From the NCBI RefSeq assembly GCF_002284575.1, contig NZ_NPKJ01000004.1:40203-104202 (forward strand): DNA of 64,000 bases, in the 5' to 3' direction. The DNA comes from Mesorhizobium temperatum (GTDB lineage: Bacteria > Pseudomonadota > Alphaproteobacteria > Rhizobiales > Rhizobiaceae). Shown in pieces: positions 10,101 through 17,983 of the stretch. The position numbers and the translations under genes were made by a program. The notes beneath the pieces were generated by a model, which was given only the letters and a program-made list of their open reading frames with translations, was not told where the DNA came from and made no database searches. How positions within the stretch are numbered: position 1 is the stretch's first letter; every line of letters begins with the position of its first letter.

Positions 10101-10985
10101 TCAATGCCGCTGGAAGACGAAGCGGCAAAGCTGGAACTGCTTCTTCTTGAAGCCATAGATCGACCGGCGCAGGTAGCGCTCGTAGAATTCGAAGGTCCCA
10201 GTCCTGGTCACCGCCTCGATCTCCCGCTGCCGGGTGCGCAGCCGCTCCAGCCAGACCTCAAGGGTGCGGATGTAATCGCAGCGGCGGTTCTCCATGTAGA
10301 TCAGCTCGAACGTGTCGGCCGATGCCTCCAGAACGTCGGCGACATAGGGCGGGTCAGTCTCGGGGAAGACGTCCTGCGCCATGATGAAGCCGGTCGCGTC
10401 GCGCGGGACATTGCCCCATGTGATGCTCTGCAGGGAAAGGTGTGCGCCGCGATTCAGCCAGCCGCGGCACCGCTCGAAGAACCGCCGGTAGATCACGACC
10501 TTCTCGGCCGCCGACAGGCCGGGGCGGGTGAAGTGCTCGAACGCCCCGACTGAGACGATACCCGAGAACTTGGCCGCCGAGCGATAGTCCTGGTAATTCT
10601 CCAGCCGGACCTCGACGCCCGGCAGGTCGAGCGCGCGCACGTAGTCGTGCTGTTCGGCGCTCAGGGTCAGGCCGGTCGCCGCGGCAACGCCGTATTGCTC
10701 GACAGCCCGGCGCAGCATCGAGCCCCAGCCGCAGCCGATGTCGAGCAGGCTGTCGCCCGGCCCGACGCCGACGGCTCTCAGGTGGAAGTCGAGCTTCGCC
10801 TCCTGCGCGAGCTCCAGGCTGACCGGGCTGACCGCGGCTTGGCGCGGATCGCCCCAGCGGGCGGCGCTATAGGTCAGATTGCGGTCGAGCCACAGCCTGT
10901 AGAATTCGGTGCCAACGTCGTAATGGTAGGAAATGGCTTCCGCCGACGCGCCGGAAGGTCGGCTTTCGAGGGCTTGCTCGCTCAT
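10101..10985 (-). CDS. Cyclopropane-fatty-acid synthase-like SAM methyltransferase (short form)
   Basis: A 294-residue class I methyltransferase of the CFA/mycolic-acid cyclopropane synthase family. The N-terminus AISYHYDVGTEFYRLWLD is the family start, the SAM-binding loop is LLDIGCGWGSML (about 80-91), and GAFEHF aligns with the catalytic EH motif. The C-terminal FEFYERYLRR region is present. It lacks the roughly 90-residue N-terminal domain of E. coli Cfa and is closer in size to the mycobacterial enzymes. These enzymes add a methylene or methyl group to unsaturated acyl chains in membrane lipids, often under stress. It stands alone in a stress-rich neighbourhood. Confidence 0.8.
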   Translation of the reverse strand: MSEQALESRPSGASAEAISYHYDVGTEFYRLWLDRNLTYSAARWGDPRQAAVSPVSLELAQEAKLDFHLRAVGVGPGDSLLDIGCGWGSMLRRAVEQYGVAAATGLTLSAEQHDYVRALDLPGVEVRLENYQDYRSAAKFSGIVSVGAFEHFTRPGLSAAEKVVIYRRFFERCRGWLNRGAHLSLQSITWGNVPRDATGFIMAQDVFPETDPPYVADVLEASADTFELIYMENRRCDYIRTLEVWLERLRTRQREIEAVTRTGTFEFYERYLRRSIYGFKKKQFQLCRFVFQRH

Positions 10986-11226
10986 GGTGTTCGAAACGTT
11001 ACCCCTGTGCTGATGCCGGTGCGAGGCAGTTGGCCGGATCCGCGGTCCTTCCCGATGGTGGTCTATAGCATGCGCTTGAATCCTACATCTTAGACGTTAT
11101 GTACGCTAGTGGCAGCGGGTAGGAGCCGAGAAGCGTTCAGTCCGGCAGATGTTTGCGATACGCCGGCTTCTGATCGTCCAGGATAGGCGGCACAGCCTCG
11201 ATGCTGGCTAGGGTCGCGGGCAGCGG

Positions 11227-11440
11227 TTATTCGTTCAGCGCGACAGCAAGTGTGTAAGGATGTGGCGCGACAATCTTGATTGACGCAACGCTCGCACCTT
11301 CATTGTCGCGCCGCATAAGGATCTCAACCAGTTCCTCATCCATGAAGGGCTTCTTCAGAACGGACGATCGCGGTAACCGTCTCTCATATCGTGACCGCAT
11401 ATCCTGTTGAGAAAAAGGAACGGAACGACGTTCACGTCGC
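11227..11440 (-). pseudogene. Response-regulator receiver remnant
   Basis: On the minus strand one frame ends at TAA 11227-11229 after reading VLKKPFMDEELVEILMRRD, the conserved Lys-Pro end of a receiver domain. Just upstream, in another frame, VVPFLFL and then HDMRDGYRDRP resemble the VPFxFxTG...region of the same domain. At least two frame breaks separate them, and no receiver start is visible. This is the decayed tail of a single-domain response regulator, similar in type to the intact one at 13353. Confidence 0.5.
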
Positions 11441-11521
11441 GCATTTCCGCGGGCGGCCTAGCCTTTCCCCGATTCGGTGACCCTGCGACCCCTGGAACAG
11501 CCCCTACTGCTTTGAGCACTC

Positions 11522-11547
11522 GGAACCGCCGGCGAGGTCTGTCCGTT
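11522..11547 (+). promoter_or_regulatory. EcfG-type promoter of the 33-residue membrane peptide gene
   Basis: GGAAC (11522-11526), a 17-base spacer and CGTT (11544-11547) match the EcfG consensus exactly. The ATG of the micropeptide gene is 29 bases after the -10 element, a normal leader length. Confidence 0.75.
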
Positions 11548-11575
11548 TTGATAGGAAACCGAATGGAAGACCCCG

Positions 11576-11677
11576 ATGAACTTCTGGCAGACCAACACTT
11601 TGGGGGCGTCTTGGCTTCTTGCCGTTCCGCTGTCGCTTCTCCTTACGGTTCTCCTAGCCGGCCTCATTCTTAGCTGA
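11576..11677 (+). CDS. 33-residue single-span membrane micropeptide
   Basis: The product begins MNFWQTNTLGASWLLAV and ends LLAGLILS. It has a short polar N-terminus and one strongly hydrophobic helix (about residues 12-32), so it probably sits in the inner membrane. A GGAAG ribosome site precedes the ATG by 7 bases, and a perfect EcfG-type promoter lies 29 bases upstream. The promoter, ribosome site and hydrophobic pattern together support a real gene. I do not recognise a family; a membrane stress peptide is an inference. Confidence 0.65.
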   Translation: MNFWQTNTLGASWLLAVPLSLLLTVLLAGLILS

Positions 11678-12307
11678 ACAGCGGATGCCGGACGCGCCGG
11701 CGGCTTAGCGCTCGCACCAGGTGGGCTGGGAATCGTCTCGCATCGCAAGTGCCATCGTCGTCTTATACCCGAAGTCGCGTATCTCAGCCCATGCAAAAGT
11801 GATGAACAGCCTGTTCAGCTTCATACTTTTTCATGAACTGGTCACCCGCCAACATTTCGTTTTTTTGATGATGCCGGCTTCACCCTCCCGCAGGCGGGTG
11901 GCGGATGGCTTTCGGCTTGGCCCAGCCGTCCCTACCGATTTCCGTCCAGTGGTCCCAGAAACCCCATTTCGGCGGGGTATTTCGTTGAGGGGGTATCGCG
12001 GCGAAGTTGTGGAATGATCCGCTTGAAGGAAGCGCGATGCTCCGCCGCCACCTGGTGCTGCAGATTGTGTTGACCTTTGACGTGGAGGCAGAGCATCGAG
12101 GCAGTTGATGGTTCCGGTCCGCAATGAGCCGCTCGCCGAAAGGTGCGCGGGCTTTTGCGTTCAATCCGGTTCGTCGCGGGCCGTCGTCCAGCGCGCTGTC
12201 TCGACACGGGGCAGAGGAAGCCTCGAAATGCGACGAGCTCAATGCCTGTAGCGCGGAGGCCTGGGGCAAGCTACGCTGTCGAATGTCTTGCGCCAACGGC
12301 GGGATCA
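11678..12307. other. Gap between micropeptide gene and sensor kinase
   Basis: About 630 bases. Three overlapping minus-strand frames (11831-12308) and short plus-strand frames are open, but none shows a domain or a convincing start. No supported gene or clear promoter. Confidence 0.35.
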
Positions 12308-13360
12308 ATGGTCACTATGCCTGACAAGTCCGAAGAGCAGAAGGACGCCGAAGCCGAAGTCGAGGGCTTTCAGCACGACCTTGGTCCGTTCGTGGTTGCC
12401 GCCGAGACAACACGAATGGCCATGGTTTTCACCGATGCAAAAGAACCCGGCAATCCCATCATTTTTGCCAATGACGCCTTCCTCGCCTTGACCGGATACG
12501 CCAGGGAAGAGGTGCTCGGCCAGCCCTTCAATTTCCTGATGGCGGACGGCACCGACGCCGGGGCGCTGAAACGTATCAAGGTGGAGTTCGAAGCCAATTC
12601 GTCGGCGGCTACAGAAATCCTTTACAGGCGCAAGGATGGCAGCGAATTCTGGGCTGCCCTTTTCGCCAGTCCTGTCCACGACAAGAGCGGCGCCATCGTC
12701 CAGTATTTTACCTCCTTGGTCGATCTGACCAAACACAAGGAGGAGCAGGCGCAATCCAAAATGCTCATCGACGAACTGAACCATCGCGTGAAGAACACGC
12801 TTGCAACGGTGCAGTCGATTGTCTGGCAGGCATCGCGAGCGAATTCCGATCCAAAGGTGATCCGCGAAGCCGTCGAGTCCCGGCTGTTTGCGCTCTCCCG
12901 GTCGCACAACCTGCTGACCCGTGAAAACTGGCACAGCGCCGGGCTGCTGGATGTGCTGCACGATGCGCTGGAACCGTTCGGCGTCACAGACGGGCGGGCG
13001 GAGCGGCTGGTGATTGCCGGCGAGAACATCCGCCTCTCGACAAGGGCGGCCCTGGCGCTTGGCATCGCCTTCAACGAACTCGCGACGAACGCGGTGAAAT
13101 ATGGTGCGTTTTCCAATGACAGGGGCTCTATCCGGATCGAATGGACGATCGAGCCGACGTCGGAGGGCCGCCGACTTATCCTGTCCTGGCGAGAGAAGGA
13201 CGGTCCGCAGGTTACGCCACCATTGCGAAAGGGGTTCGGCTCGCGCGTGATCGAGCGCGGCCTGGCCCACGAGCTCGAAGGCACTGTGCAACTCGATTAT
13301 CGCCCGGACGGGTTGATCTGCACGATGAACATTCCGGTACCGGGAATTCGCGATGGATAA
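12308..13360 (+). CDS. PAS (LOV-like) HWE-family sensor histidine kinase
   Basis: A 350-residue cytoplasmic kinase. A PAS domain (about 30-150) carries PIIFANDAFLALTGYAREEVLGQ, very like a LOV domain, but the flavin-binding NCRFLQ motif reads PFNFLM, so the photoactive cysteine is missing. The phosphoacceptor box is LNHRVKNTLATVQS (His159). The HWE-type ATP-binding part has ENWHSAGLLDVL and GIAFNELATNAVKYGAFS, then GFGSRVIERGL. HWE kinases often feed the general stress phosphorelay. The start at 12308 gives MVTMPDKSE; upstream frame is non-homologous. The receiver gene overlaps its end by 8 bases, so the two form an operon. Confidence 0.88.
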   Translation: MVTMPDKSEEQKDAEAEVEGFQHDLGPFVVAAETTRMAMVFTDAKEPGNPIIFANDAFLALTGYAREEVLGQPFNFLMADGTDAGALKRIKVEFEANSSAATEILYRRKDGSEFWAALFASPVHDKSGAIVQYFTSLVDLTKHKEEQAQSKMLIDELNHRVKNTLATVQSIVWQASRANSDPKVIREAVESRLFALSRSHNLLTRENWHSAGLLDVLHDALEPFGVTDGRAERLVIAGENIRLSTRAALALGIAFNELATNAVKYGAFSNDRGSIRIEWTIEPTSEGRRLILSWREKDGPQVTPPLRKGFGSRVIERGLAHELEGTVQLDYRPDGLICTMNIPVPGIRDG

Positions 13361-13718
13361 GCTGCTTTCTGGCCGTCGCTTCCTCGTTGTCGAGGATGAA
13401 ATTCTGGTCCTGATGATGATCGAGGATATGCTGGGCGATCTTGGATGCGAGACCGTCACCTCAGCCGGCACGGTCGGACAGGCGATCGCCCTGATCGAAG
13501 GACAGATTTTCGATGCCGCCATGCTGGACATGAATCTGGACGGCGACGACAGCAATACCGTGGCCGATGCGCTTGCCGAGCGCGGCGTGCCCTTCATCTA
13601 TTCGACTGGCAACAGCGATCGCGACATGCGCGAAGGCTTCAGCAACCGTGCCGTGCTTCGCAAACCGTTCAGCTTTGATGAACTGACCACCAAACTCGCA
13701 CGCCTTCTTGCTCCCTGA
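13353..13718 (+). CDS. Single-domain response regulator, FAT-GUY type
   Basis: A 121-residue stand-alone receiver with no output domain. The acidic pocket is VVEDE (Glu14-Asp15-Glu16), the phosphoacceptor is MLDMNL (Asp59), the switch region is PFIYSTGNSD and the conserved lysine is in VLRKPFS (Lys104). The PFIYSTG stretch resembles the PFxFATG motif of receivers that act in the alphaproteobacterial general stress phosphorelay (SdrG/MrrA type). Its start lies inside the end of the HWE kinase gene, so the kinase is its likely phosphodonor. A truncated paralogue lies at 16174. Confidence 0.88.
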   Translation: MDKLLSGRRFLVVEDEILVLMMIEDMLGDLGCETVTSAGTVGQAIALIEGQIFDAAMLDMNLDGDDSNTVADALAERGVPFIYSTGNSDRDMREGFSNRAVLRKPFSFDELTTKLARLLAP

Positions 13719-13782
13719 TCGCGGAAACAAGTCCTTAAAACGGACATCAGGGCTACAATAACACAGTGCCCTGATTTGCCCG

Positions 13783-13807
13783 GGAACCCACCGCAACGGC
13801 GGGCGTT
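13783..13807 (+). promoter_or_regulatory. EcfG-type promoter of the repeat-protein gene
   Basis: GGAAC (13783-13787), 16 bases, CGTT (13804-13807): a perfect EcfG consensus. The ATG at 13831 is 24 bases downstream. Confidence 0.75.
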
Positions 13808-13830
13808 GTCCTGTAGCAATAGAGGACGCG

Positions 13831-14103
13831 ATGGCGAAAGAGCTCAAAATGAACGATAACACCGCGCAAAATCAAGAGCGCCAACCACAGCAGAAGCCCG
13901 GCGACAAGCGGAACCAGCAGAAGCTTCAGGGCAAAGCTTTTCAAGTGAATGAAAACAGCGTGGAAGACCAAGAGCCCGCTCGCTCACCAGCGCACCCACA
14001 GCAGTCCAGCGACAAGCGCAACCAGCCGAAGCCTGAGGGCAAAGCTTTCCAAGTGAACGAAAACAGCGTCGAAAACCAAGAGTCCGCCCGCCGACGCCCC
14101 TAA
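13831..14103 (+). CDS. Small hydrophilic protein with a duplicated unit of about 30 residues
   Basis: A 90-residue protein rich in Gln, Asn, Lys, Glu and Pro with no hydrophobic segment; it is probably disordered. Two near-identical units follow one another: each contains DKRNQ-K--GKAFQVNENSVE-QE, around residues 24-49 and 60-85. An AGAGGA ribosome site precedes the ATG at 13831; a second ATG at 13849 is possible. A perfect EcfG-type promoter lies 24 bases upstream, so it is probably a general-stress protein of the hydrophilin kind (inference). I do not recognise the family. Confidence 0.72.
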   Translation: MAKELKMNDNTAQNQERQPQQKPGDKRNQQKLQGKAFQVNENSVEDQEPARSPAHPQQSSDKRNQPKPEGKAFQVNENSVENQESARRRP

Positions 14104-14120
14104 ATTTATGGGTTTACGCT

Positions 14121-14981
14121 CTAAATGGAACGCAAGAAGGCCAGGATTTCTGCCGCGAGCGCCTCTGGCGCCTCTTCAGCCATATGGTGCCCACAGGCAA
14201 TGCCTTTCCCCTGCAAGCTTGTCGTCCACGGGCGCCATACGCCGAGAATATCGCCATAAAGCCGTTCCAGATCATCGCGCATCGACCATAGAACCATGGT
14301 GGGACATTGGACCCGCCGGCCGGCCTTTTGGTCATCTGCGTCGTGCAGATGGTCGAGTGAAAGACCTGCCCTATAGTCCTCGATCATCCCATGGATGACA
14401 CGAACGTCGAGAATTGCCGCTTTGTAGTCCGCAAACGCCTCCGCGCCCATCTGATCAGCGGAGCCGCCGTACCAGGCTTGCGGGTTGGCCATGATCGCCT
14501 GTTCCGGCTTGTCGGGCTGTGCAAAGAAGAACCAGTGCCACCACTCGGTAGCGAAGCGGGCGTCGCATCGTTCCAGTGCTTCCAGGATGGGAACACCATC
14601 CAGAACGATGAGATGCGTAACTGCGGACGGATGATCCATCGCCGTCCGGAAAGCGGTATAGCTTCCGCGATCGTGCCCAGCGACGGCAAAGCGGTCAAAA
14701 CCCAGATGGCGCATGAGCGCGACACAGTCTCTCGCTTTCGCGCGCTTGGATGAACCTGCATGATCGTGGGTGTCCTCTGGAATCGAAGACTGCCCGAAAC
14801 CGCGGAGATCAGGACAAACCACCGTATGGTTTTCGGCGAGAAGCGGCGCGACACGGTGCCAGGTGGCATGTGTACGAGGGTGGCCATGCAGAAGCAGGAT
14901 CGGTGGTCCTGAACCACCGTGCCTAACCCGAAGCGTCGCCTCGGGCAGCTGGATTCTCTCAAGCTGAAAACCTTCGAACAT
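14121..14981 (-). CDS. Alpha/beta hydrolase, haloacetate dehalogenase-like
   Basis: A 286-residue alpha/beta hydrolase. The oxyanion region is LLLHGHPRTHATWH (about 29-42), the nucleophile is an aspartate in AGHDRGSY (Asp104) as in haloalkane and haloacetate dehalogenases and epoxide hydrolases, and the catalytic His is in ACGHHMAEEAP. The WWHWFFFAQPDKPEQ stretch is typical of fluoroacetate/haloacetate dehalogenases, which hydrolyse 2-haloacids to glycolate. The start at 14981 (MFEGFQLERI) is preferred over 15020. Substrate specificity is inferred from motifs only. Confidence 0.8.
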   Translation of the reverse strand: MFEGFQLERIQLPEATLRVRHGGSGPPILLLHGHPRTHATWHRVAPLLAENHTVVCPDLRGFGQSSIPEDTHDHAGSSKRAKARDCVALMRHLGFDRFAVAGHDRGSYTAFRTAMDHPSAVTHLIVLDGVPILEALERCDARFATEWWHWFFFAQPDKPEQAIMANPQAWYGGSADQMGAEAFADYKAAILDVRVIHGMIEDYRAGLSLDHLHDADDQKAGRRVQCPTMVLWSMRDDLERLYGDILGVWRPWTTSLQGKGIACGHHMAEEAPEALAAEILAFLRSI

Positions 14982-15895
14982 CAAGTTGCTAAACCTTGGC
15001 TGTGGTCGGAGGTTCCACATCCGGCGTCAGGCTTCAGGTCTGCGCTGTTCATCGGGCGGTGTGTCGACCATGAGCCAGGCTGCCTGCATGGGCCTGCAAC
15101 GGTCAGCAAGCGACCGCTTTGCCTGTTTCAATGACCACCGGACGTCGGACTGGTCATCGCGCATAGCACCCTCAACTACAAGTATGGCTGGTCTGACGGT
15201 GCAACCCAAGATTTGTTCCGGAACCTTCTACCGCTACCGATGGTTGACGTACCGAGCTGGGCGGGCGGATACGCCAAAGCCGAGCCAGAGCGACAGAAAA
15301 AAATGAGCTCAATCAGGTACAGTCCGAAATCATCACCGCTTTCTTCGCGAGGGTCATGCACGACTATAATTACCAAGCATCGAAGCAAAGTCAGGGCTCT
15401 CGCGAAAGGTCGTCCGCTGTCAGAGGCTATCCCGTCCGCCCTGCTGTTGAGGTGCTTTGGAGCGTTGGACCAGGCAAGCTTTGACTTGAGCAGGATTATT
15501 GCAAGCTCGCGCCAAGGTCGACATTAGGCCAAGGAGTTGAGGCAAACGGTTCAGTTCTTCAGGAAGCTGGCATCAAAGCGTCTGCCTCCATCGCTGCGGA
15601 TATGAAGGCCCTTTGAACGTCCCTTGGGCTGCGCCGTCCCATCCTGGCCTCTATCGAAATACCTGAGAGCCTAGCGCGTCCTGACCAATCAGCTATCGTC
15701 GTCTTCTCTGGCTTTGGATCGGCAGGATATGAATCGAGACGTACACCCGAGGGCCGCGTCCTCCGCCATGACGGCTGGCGGTATTCAGCCAGCCGAATTA
15801 TAAATCCAGCGTGTTGGAACAAGAACGCCGCACAGTCGTTTGTACTTAATGACAAGAGTTTTCGCTATGGCAGCTCTAGATAAAAGGGAGCCGTT
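14982..15895. other. 900-base gap with no supported gene; EcfG promoter near its end
   Basis: Open frames such as 14986-15306 and 15213-15527 (plus) and 15559-15855 (minus) show no recognisable domain. The composition looks like decayed sequence. The only clear signal is the EcfG-type promoter at 15816-15840. Confidence 0.4.
15816..15840 (+). promoter_or_regulatory. EcfG-type promoter of the tandem micropeptide genes
   Basis: GGAAC (15816-15820), 16 bases, CGTT (15837-15840): a perfect EcfG consensus, 56 bases before the ATG of the first micropeptide gene. Confidence 0.75.
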
Positions 15896-15970
15896 ATGAA
15901 CAACATTATTTGGGTGGTCGGAGCCGTAGTTATCGTAATAGCGATACTCAGCTTTTTCGGCTTGCGTTAG
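15896..15970 (+). CDS. 24-residue membrane micropeptide
   Basis: It begins MNNIIWVVGAVVIVIA and ends FFGLR: a single hydrophobic helix with a positively charged last residue, so probably an inner-membrane peptide with its N-terminus outside. An AAGGGAG ribosome site lies about 6 bases before the ATG. It is the first gene after a perfect EcfG-type promoter, and a second membrane micropeptide follows 94 bases later. Very short proteins of this look are common in rhizobial genomes; the function is unknown. Confidence 0.65.
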   Translation: MNNIIWVVGAVVIVIAILSFFGLR

Positions 15971-16064
15971 ACCGCTCGCTTTACGGCAGGCACAAGTCAC
16001 ACAGTTATCAGGGCAAGAGCGGCGCACGGCTAAACATGGCCGGGCGCGCTCATAGGAGGCGCAT

Positions 16065-16151
16065 ATGGATATCACCACAATTCTGGTCATAGTTCTTATT
16101 GTTATTCTGCTAGGCGGTGGCGGCTTCTACGGCCGTGGACGCTGGTACTAA
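16065..16151 (+). CDS. 28-residue membrane micropeptide with GGGGFYGRG tail
   Basis: It begins MDITTILVIVLIVILL and ends GGGGFYGRGRWY. One hydrophobic helix is followed by a glycine-, arginine- and aromatic-rich tail. A strong TAGGAGG ribosome site lies 5 bases before the ATG. It probably shares the EcfG-driven transcript of the 24-residue peptide. It resembles small alphaproteobacterial membrane proteins related to the DUF3309 type, but the family assignment is tentative and the role is unknown. Confidence 0.68.
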   Translation: MDITTILVIVLIVILLGGGGFYGRGRWY

Positions 16152-16173
16152 ACGTCACCCGCACTCCGCCCGA

Positions 16174-16476
16174 TCAGCCCGCGTCCTCCGCCAGAGGCGC
16201 AGGCTTTTGTTTCCTCCTTGGAACAATCTCTCGAGACGGAACGCCGCGCGTGCCGAGCGCTTCAGCCACGGCATAGCTGTTACAGCCATTCAGATTCATA
16301 TCCAGCATAGCAACATCAAAGATCTGCGCATCAATCACCGCGAGGGCCTGATTGACGGTGGCTGCAGCAGTCACGGACTCGCATCCGAGGTCGGCCAGCA
16401 TGTCTTCTATCATTATGAGGACCAGCATTTCATCCTCGACAACGAGGACTCGACGACCGGAAAGCAATTTATCCAT
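16174..16476 (-). pseudogene. Truncated single-domain response regulator
   Basis: The first 78 residues (MDKLLSGRRVLVVEDEMLVLI..., phosphoacceptor in MLDMNL, up to LGTRGVP) closely match the intact receiver at 13353. After GVP the sequence turns into an unrelated tail (SREIVPRRKQ...) and stops, so the switch Thr, the conserved Lys and the last two strands are lost. It cannot fold as a receiver. The start at 16476 corresponds to the start of its paralogue. It overlaps the end of the kinase remnant upstream, keeping the same operon architecture. Confidence 0.82.
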
Positions 16477-16920
16477 CACGAGCCTTGCGGTGCATGAACT
16501 TGACCGTGCAAATCAGGCCGTCCGCCCGATAGTCGAGATGCACCGTGCCTTCCAGTTCGTGAGGCAGACCGCGCTCGATCACCCGCGACCCGAACCCTTT
16601 CCGGGACGGTCGCGTCACAGGCGGGCCATCTTTCTCCTGCCAGCGCAGGAGAAGCCTGTTGCCCTCGGACGACGGCTCAATCATCCATGAGATCAGGACT
16701 GACCCGGCCTTGTTGGAAAACGCGCCGTACTTCACGGTATTGGTCGCGAGTTCGTGGAACGCGATGCCGAGCGCAAGGGCGACTTTGGGGAGACGCGGAT
16801 GTTCCTGCCCGTGATGACAAAGTGCTCTGACCCTCCATTTGCAACACCGAACGGCTCCAAAGCCGCATTGATCCGATCGAGCAGTCCCGCATCTTCCCTG
16901 GGCGAACAAAAACCGGACAA
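16469..16920 (-). pseudogene. HWE histidine kinase C-terminal remnant, frameshifted
   Basis: Two minus-strand frames together spell the ATP-binding half of the HWE kinase at 12308. Frame one gives AGLLDRINAALEPFGVANGG...GRNIRV (about 16920 to 16795). After a frameshift, frame two gives VALALGIAFHELATNTVKYG...FGSRVIERGLPHELEGTV...KARDG to 16469. The PAS domain and the histidine box are missing; the copy ends just before the rpsD terminator. With the truncated receiver it forms a decayed duplicate of the 12.3-13.7 kb pair. Confidence 0.85.
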
Positions 16921-16922
16921 TG

Positions 16923-16946
16923 AAAAGGCCGCCTCGATGGGCGGCC
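16923..16946 (-). terminator. rpsD rho-independent terminator
   Basis: On the minus strand a perfect 7-base GC stem (GGCCGCC/GGCGGCC, loop of six) is followed by TTTTC. It lies 28 bases past the rpsD stop codon. Confidence 0.8.
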
Positions 16947-16974
16947 TCGATGCTGTCGCAGACGGCGCGTTCGA

Positions 16975-17592
16975 TCAGCGCGAATAGAATTCCACGACCA
17001 GGTTCGGTTCCATCTGCACGGCGAAGGGAACATCTGACAGGCCGGGGATGCGCCCGAAGGTCGCGGTCATCTTGTTATGATCGACCTCGATGTAGTCAGG
17101 CACGTCGCGCTCGGCCAAGCCTACCGATTCCAGGACAATCACCAGCTGCTTCGATTTTTCGCGCACTTCGATGACGTCGCCCGGCTTGCAGCGGTATGAG
17201 CCGATGTTGACGCGCTTGCCGTTGACATTGATGTGGCCGTGATTGACGAACTGGCGAGCGGCAAAAATGGTCGGCACGAACTTGGCGCGGTAGACGACCG
17301 CGTCGAGACGCGATTCGAGCAGGCCGATCAGGTTCTCCGAGGTGTCGCCCTTGCGGCGGTCCGCCTCTTCATAGACCTTGCGGAACTGCTTTTCCGAAAC
17401 GTCGCCGTAGTGACCCTTCAGCTTCTGCTTGGCACGCAGCTGCAGGCCGAAATCGGAAAGCTTGCCCTTGCGGCGCTGGCCGTGCTGGCCGGGACCGTAT
17501 TCGCGCTTGTTGACCGGGGATTTCGGGCGGCCCCAGATGTTTTCGCCGAGACGGCGGTCGATCTTGTATTTCGCGGATTCGCGCTTGCTCAT
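16975..17592 (-). CDS. rpsD: 30S ribosomal protein S4
   Basis: A 205-residue S4 protein, a primary 16S rRNA binder. The start [23 protein letters not shown] and the [17 protein letters not shown] segment are typical of alphaproteobacterial S4. The S4 RNA-binding domain (about 94-155) contains [24 protein letters not shown] and [14 protein letters not shown] choose 17592 because the family begins MSKR; five upstream codons are not conserved. A terminator follows. It is monocistronic. Confidence 0.97.
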   Translation of the reverse strand: MSKRESAKYKIDRRLGENIWGRPKSPVNKREYGPGQHGQRRKGKLSDFGLQLRAKQKLKGHYGDVSEKQFRKVYEEADRRKGDTSENLIGLLESRLDAVVYRAKFVPTIFAARQFVNHGHINVNGKRVNIGSYRCKPGDVIEVREKSKQLVIVLESVGLAERDVPDYIEVDHNKMTATFGRIPGLSDVPFAVQMEPNLVVEFYSR

Positions 17593-17983
17593 CGCATTCC
17601 CTTTCAAAACAACAGACCCGGAACCTCATGGTCCGGGTGAAGGAAACGCGCCCTCCTCTGGCCCCCGTTTTCGAGACCTGACAGGGTTTTCCCACGCAAC
17701 GCGGCGGAAAACCCACGGGACACGTCATTCTAGGCAAGAGCTGAGGAAGAATAGAGCGCTTCCCAAACGTCTTGCGCACATAAAGAAACCACCGGACGTT
17801 GCGGCCCGGTGTTGGTGGGCTGATTAAACGGAGATTTAACCGGTGTCAAGCTTGCGGCTGGCGTCGGCGATGGCGAGCGGATACGGCCACGGTTCAGCCG
17901 CGGTCTGTGCTGGACCGCGGCTATCCAACTATGGAATCGGAAACGACCGCCCTGCGGGTGCGCCCAGTCAGACGCGCGGCGGG
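17593..17983. other. Gap between rpsD and DUF3008 gene
   Basis: About 390 bases, presumably the rpsD promoter and leader. A CACCGG/CCGGTG hairpin near 17790-17812 with T-rich sequence after it on the minus strand could end the DUF3008 transcript. I see no gene. Confidence 0.35.

Larger units (their letters stand above)
10986..11575. other. Gap after CFA-like gene: receiver remnant plus EcfG promoter
   Basis: About 590 bases. It contains the receiver remnant (11227-11440) and the EcfG-type promoter (11522-11547). I see no intact gene. Confidence 0.4.

Noticed and set aside
14992..15016. GGAAC-N16-GGTT on the minus strand before the dehalogenase-like gene
   Set aside because: The -10 deviates (GGTT) and lies only about 11 bases before the start codon, leaving no leader; not counted as an EcfG promoter.
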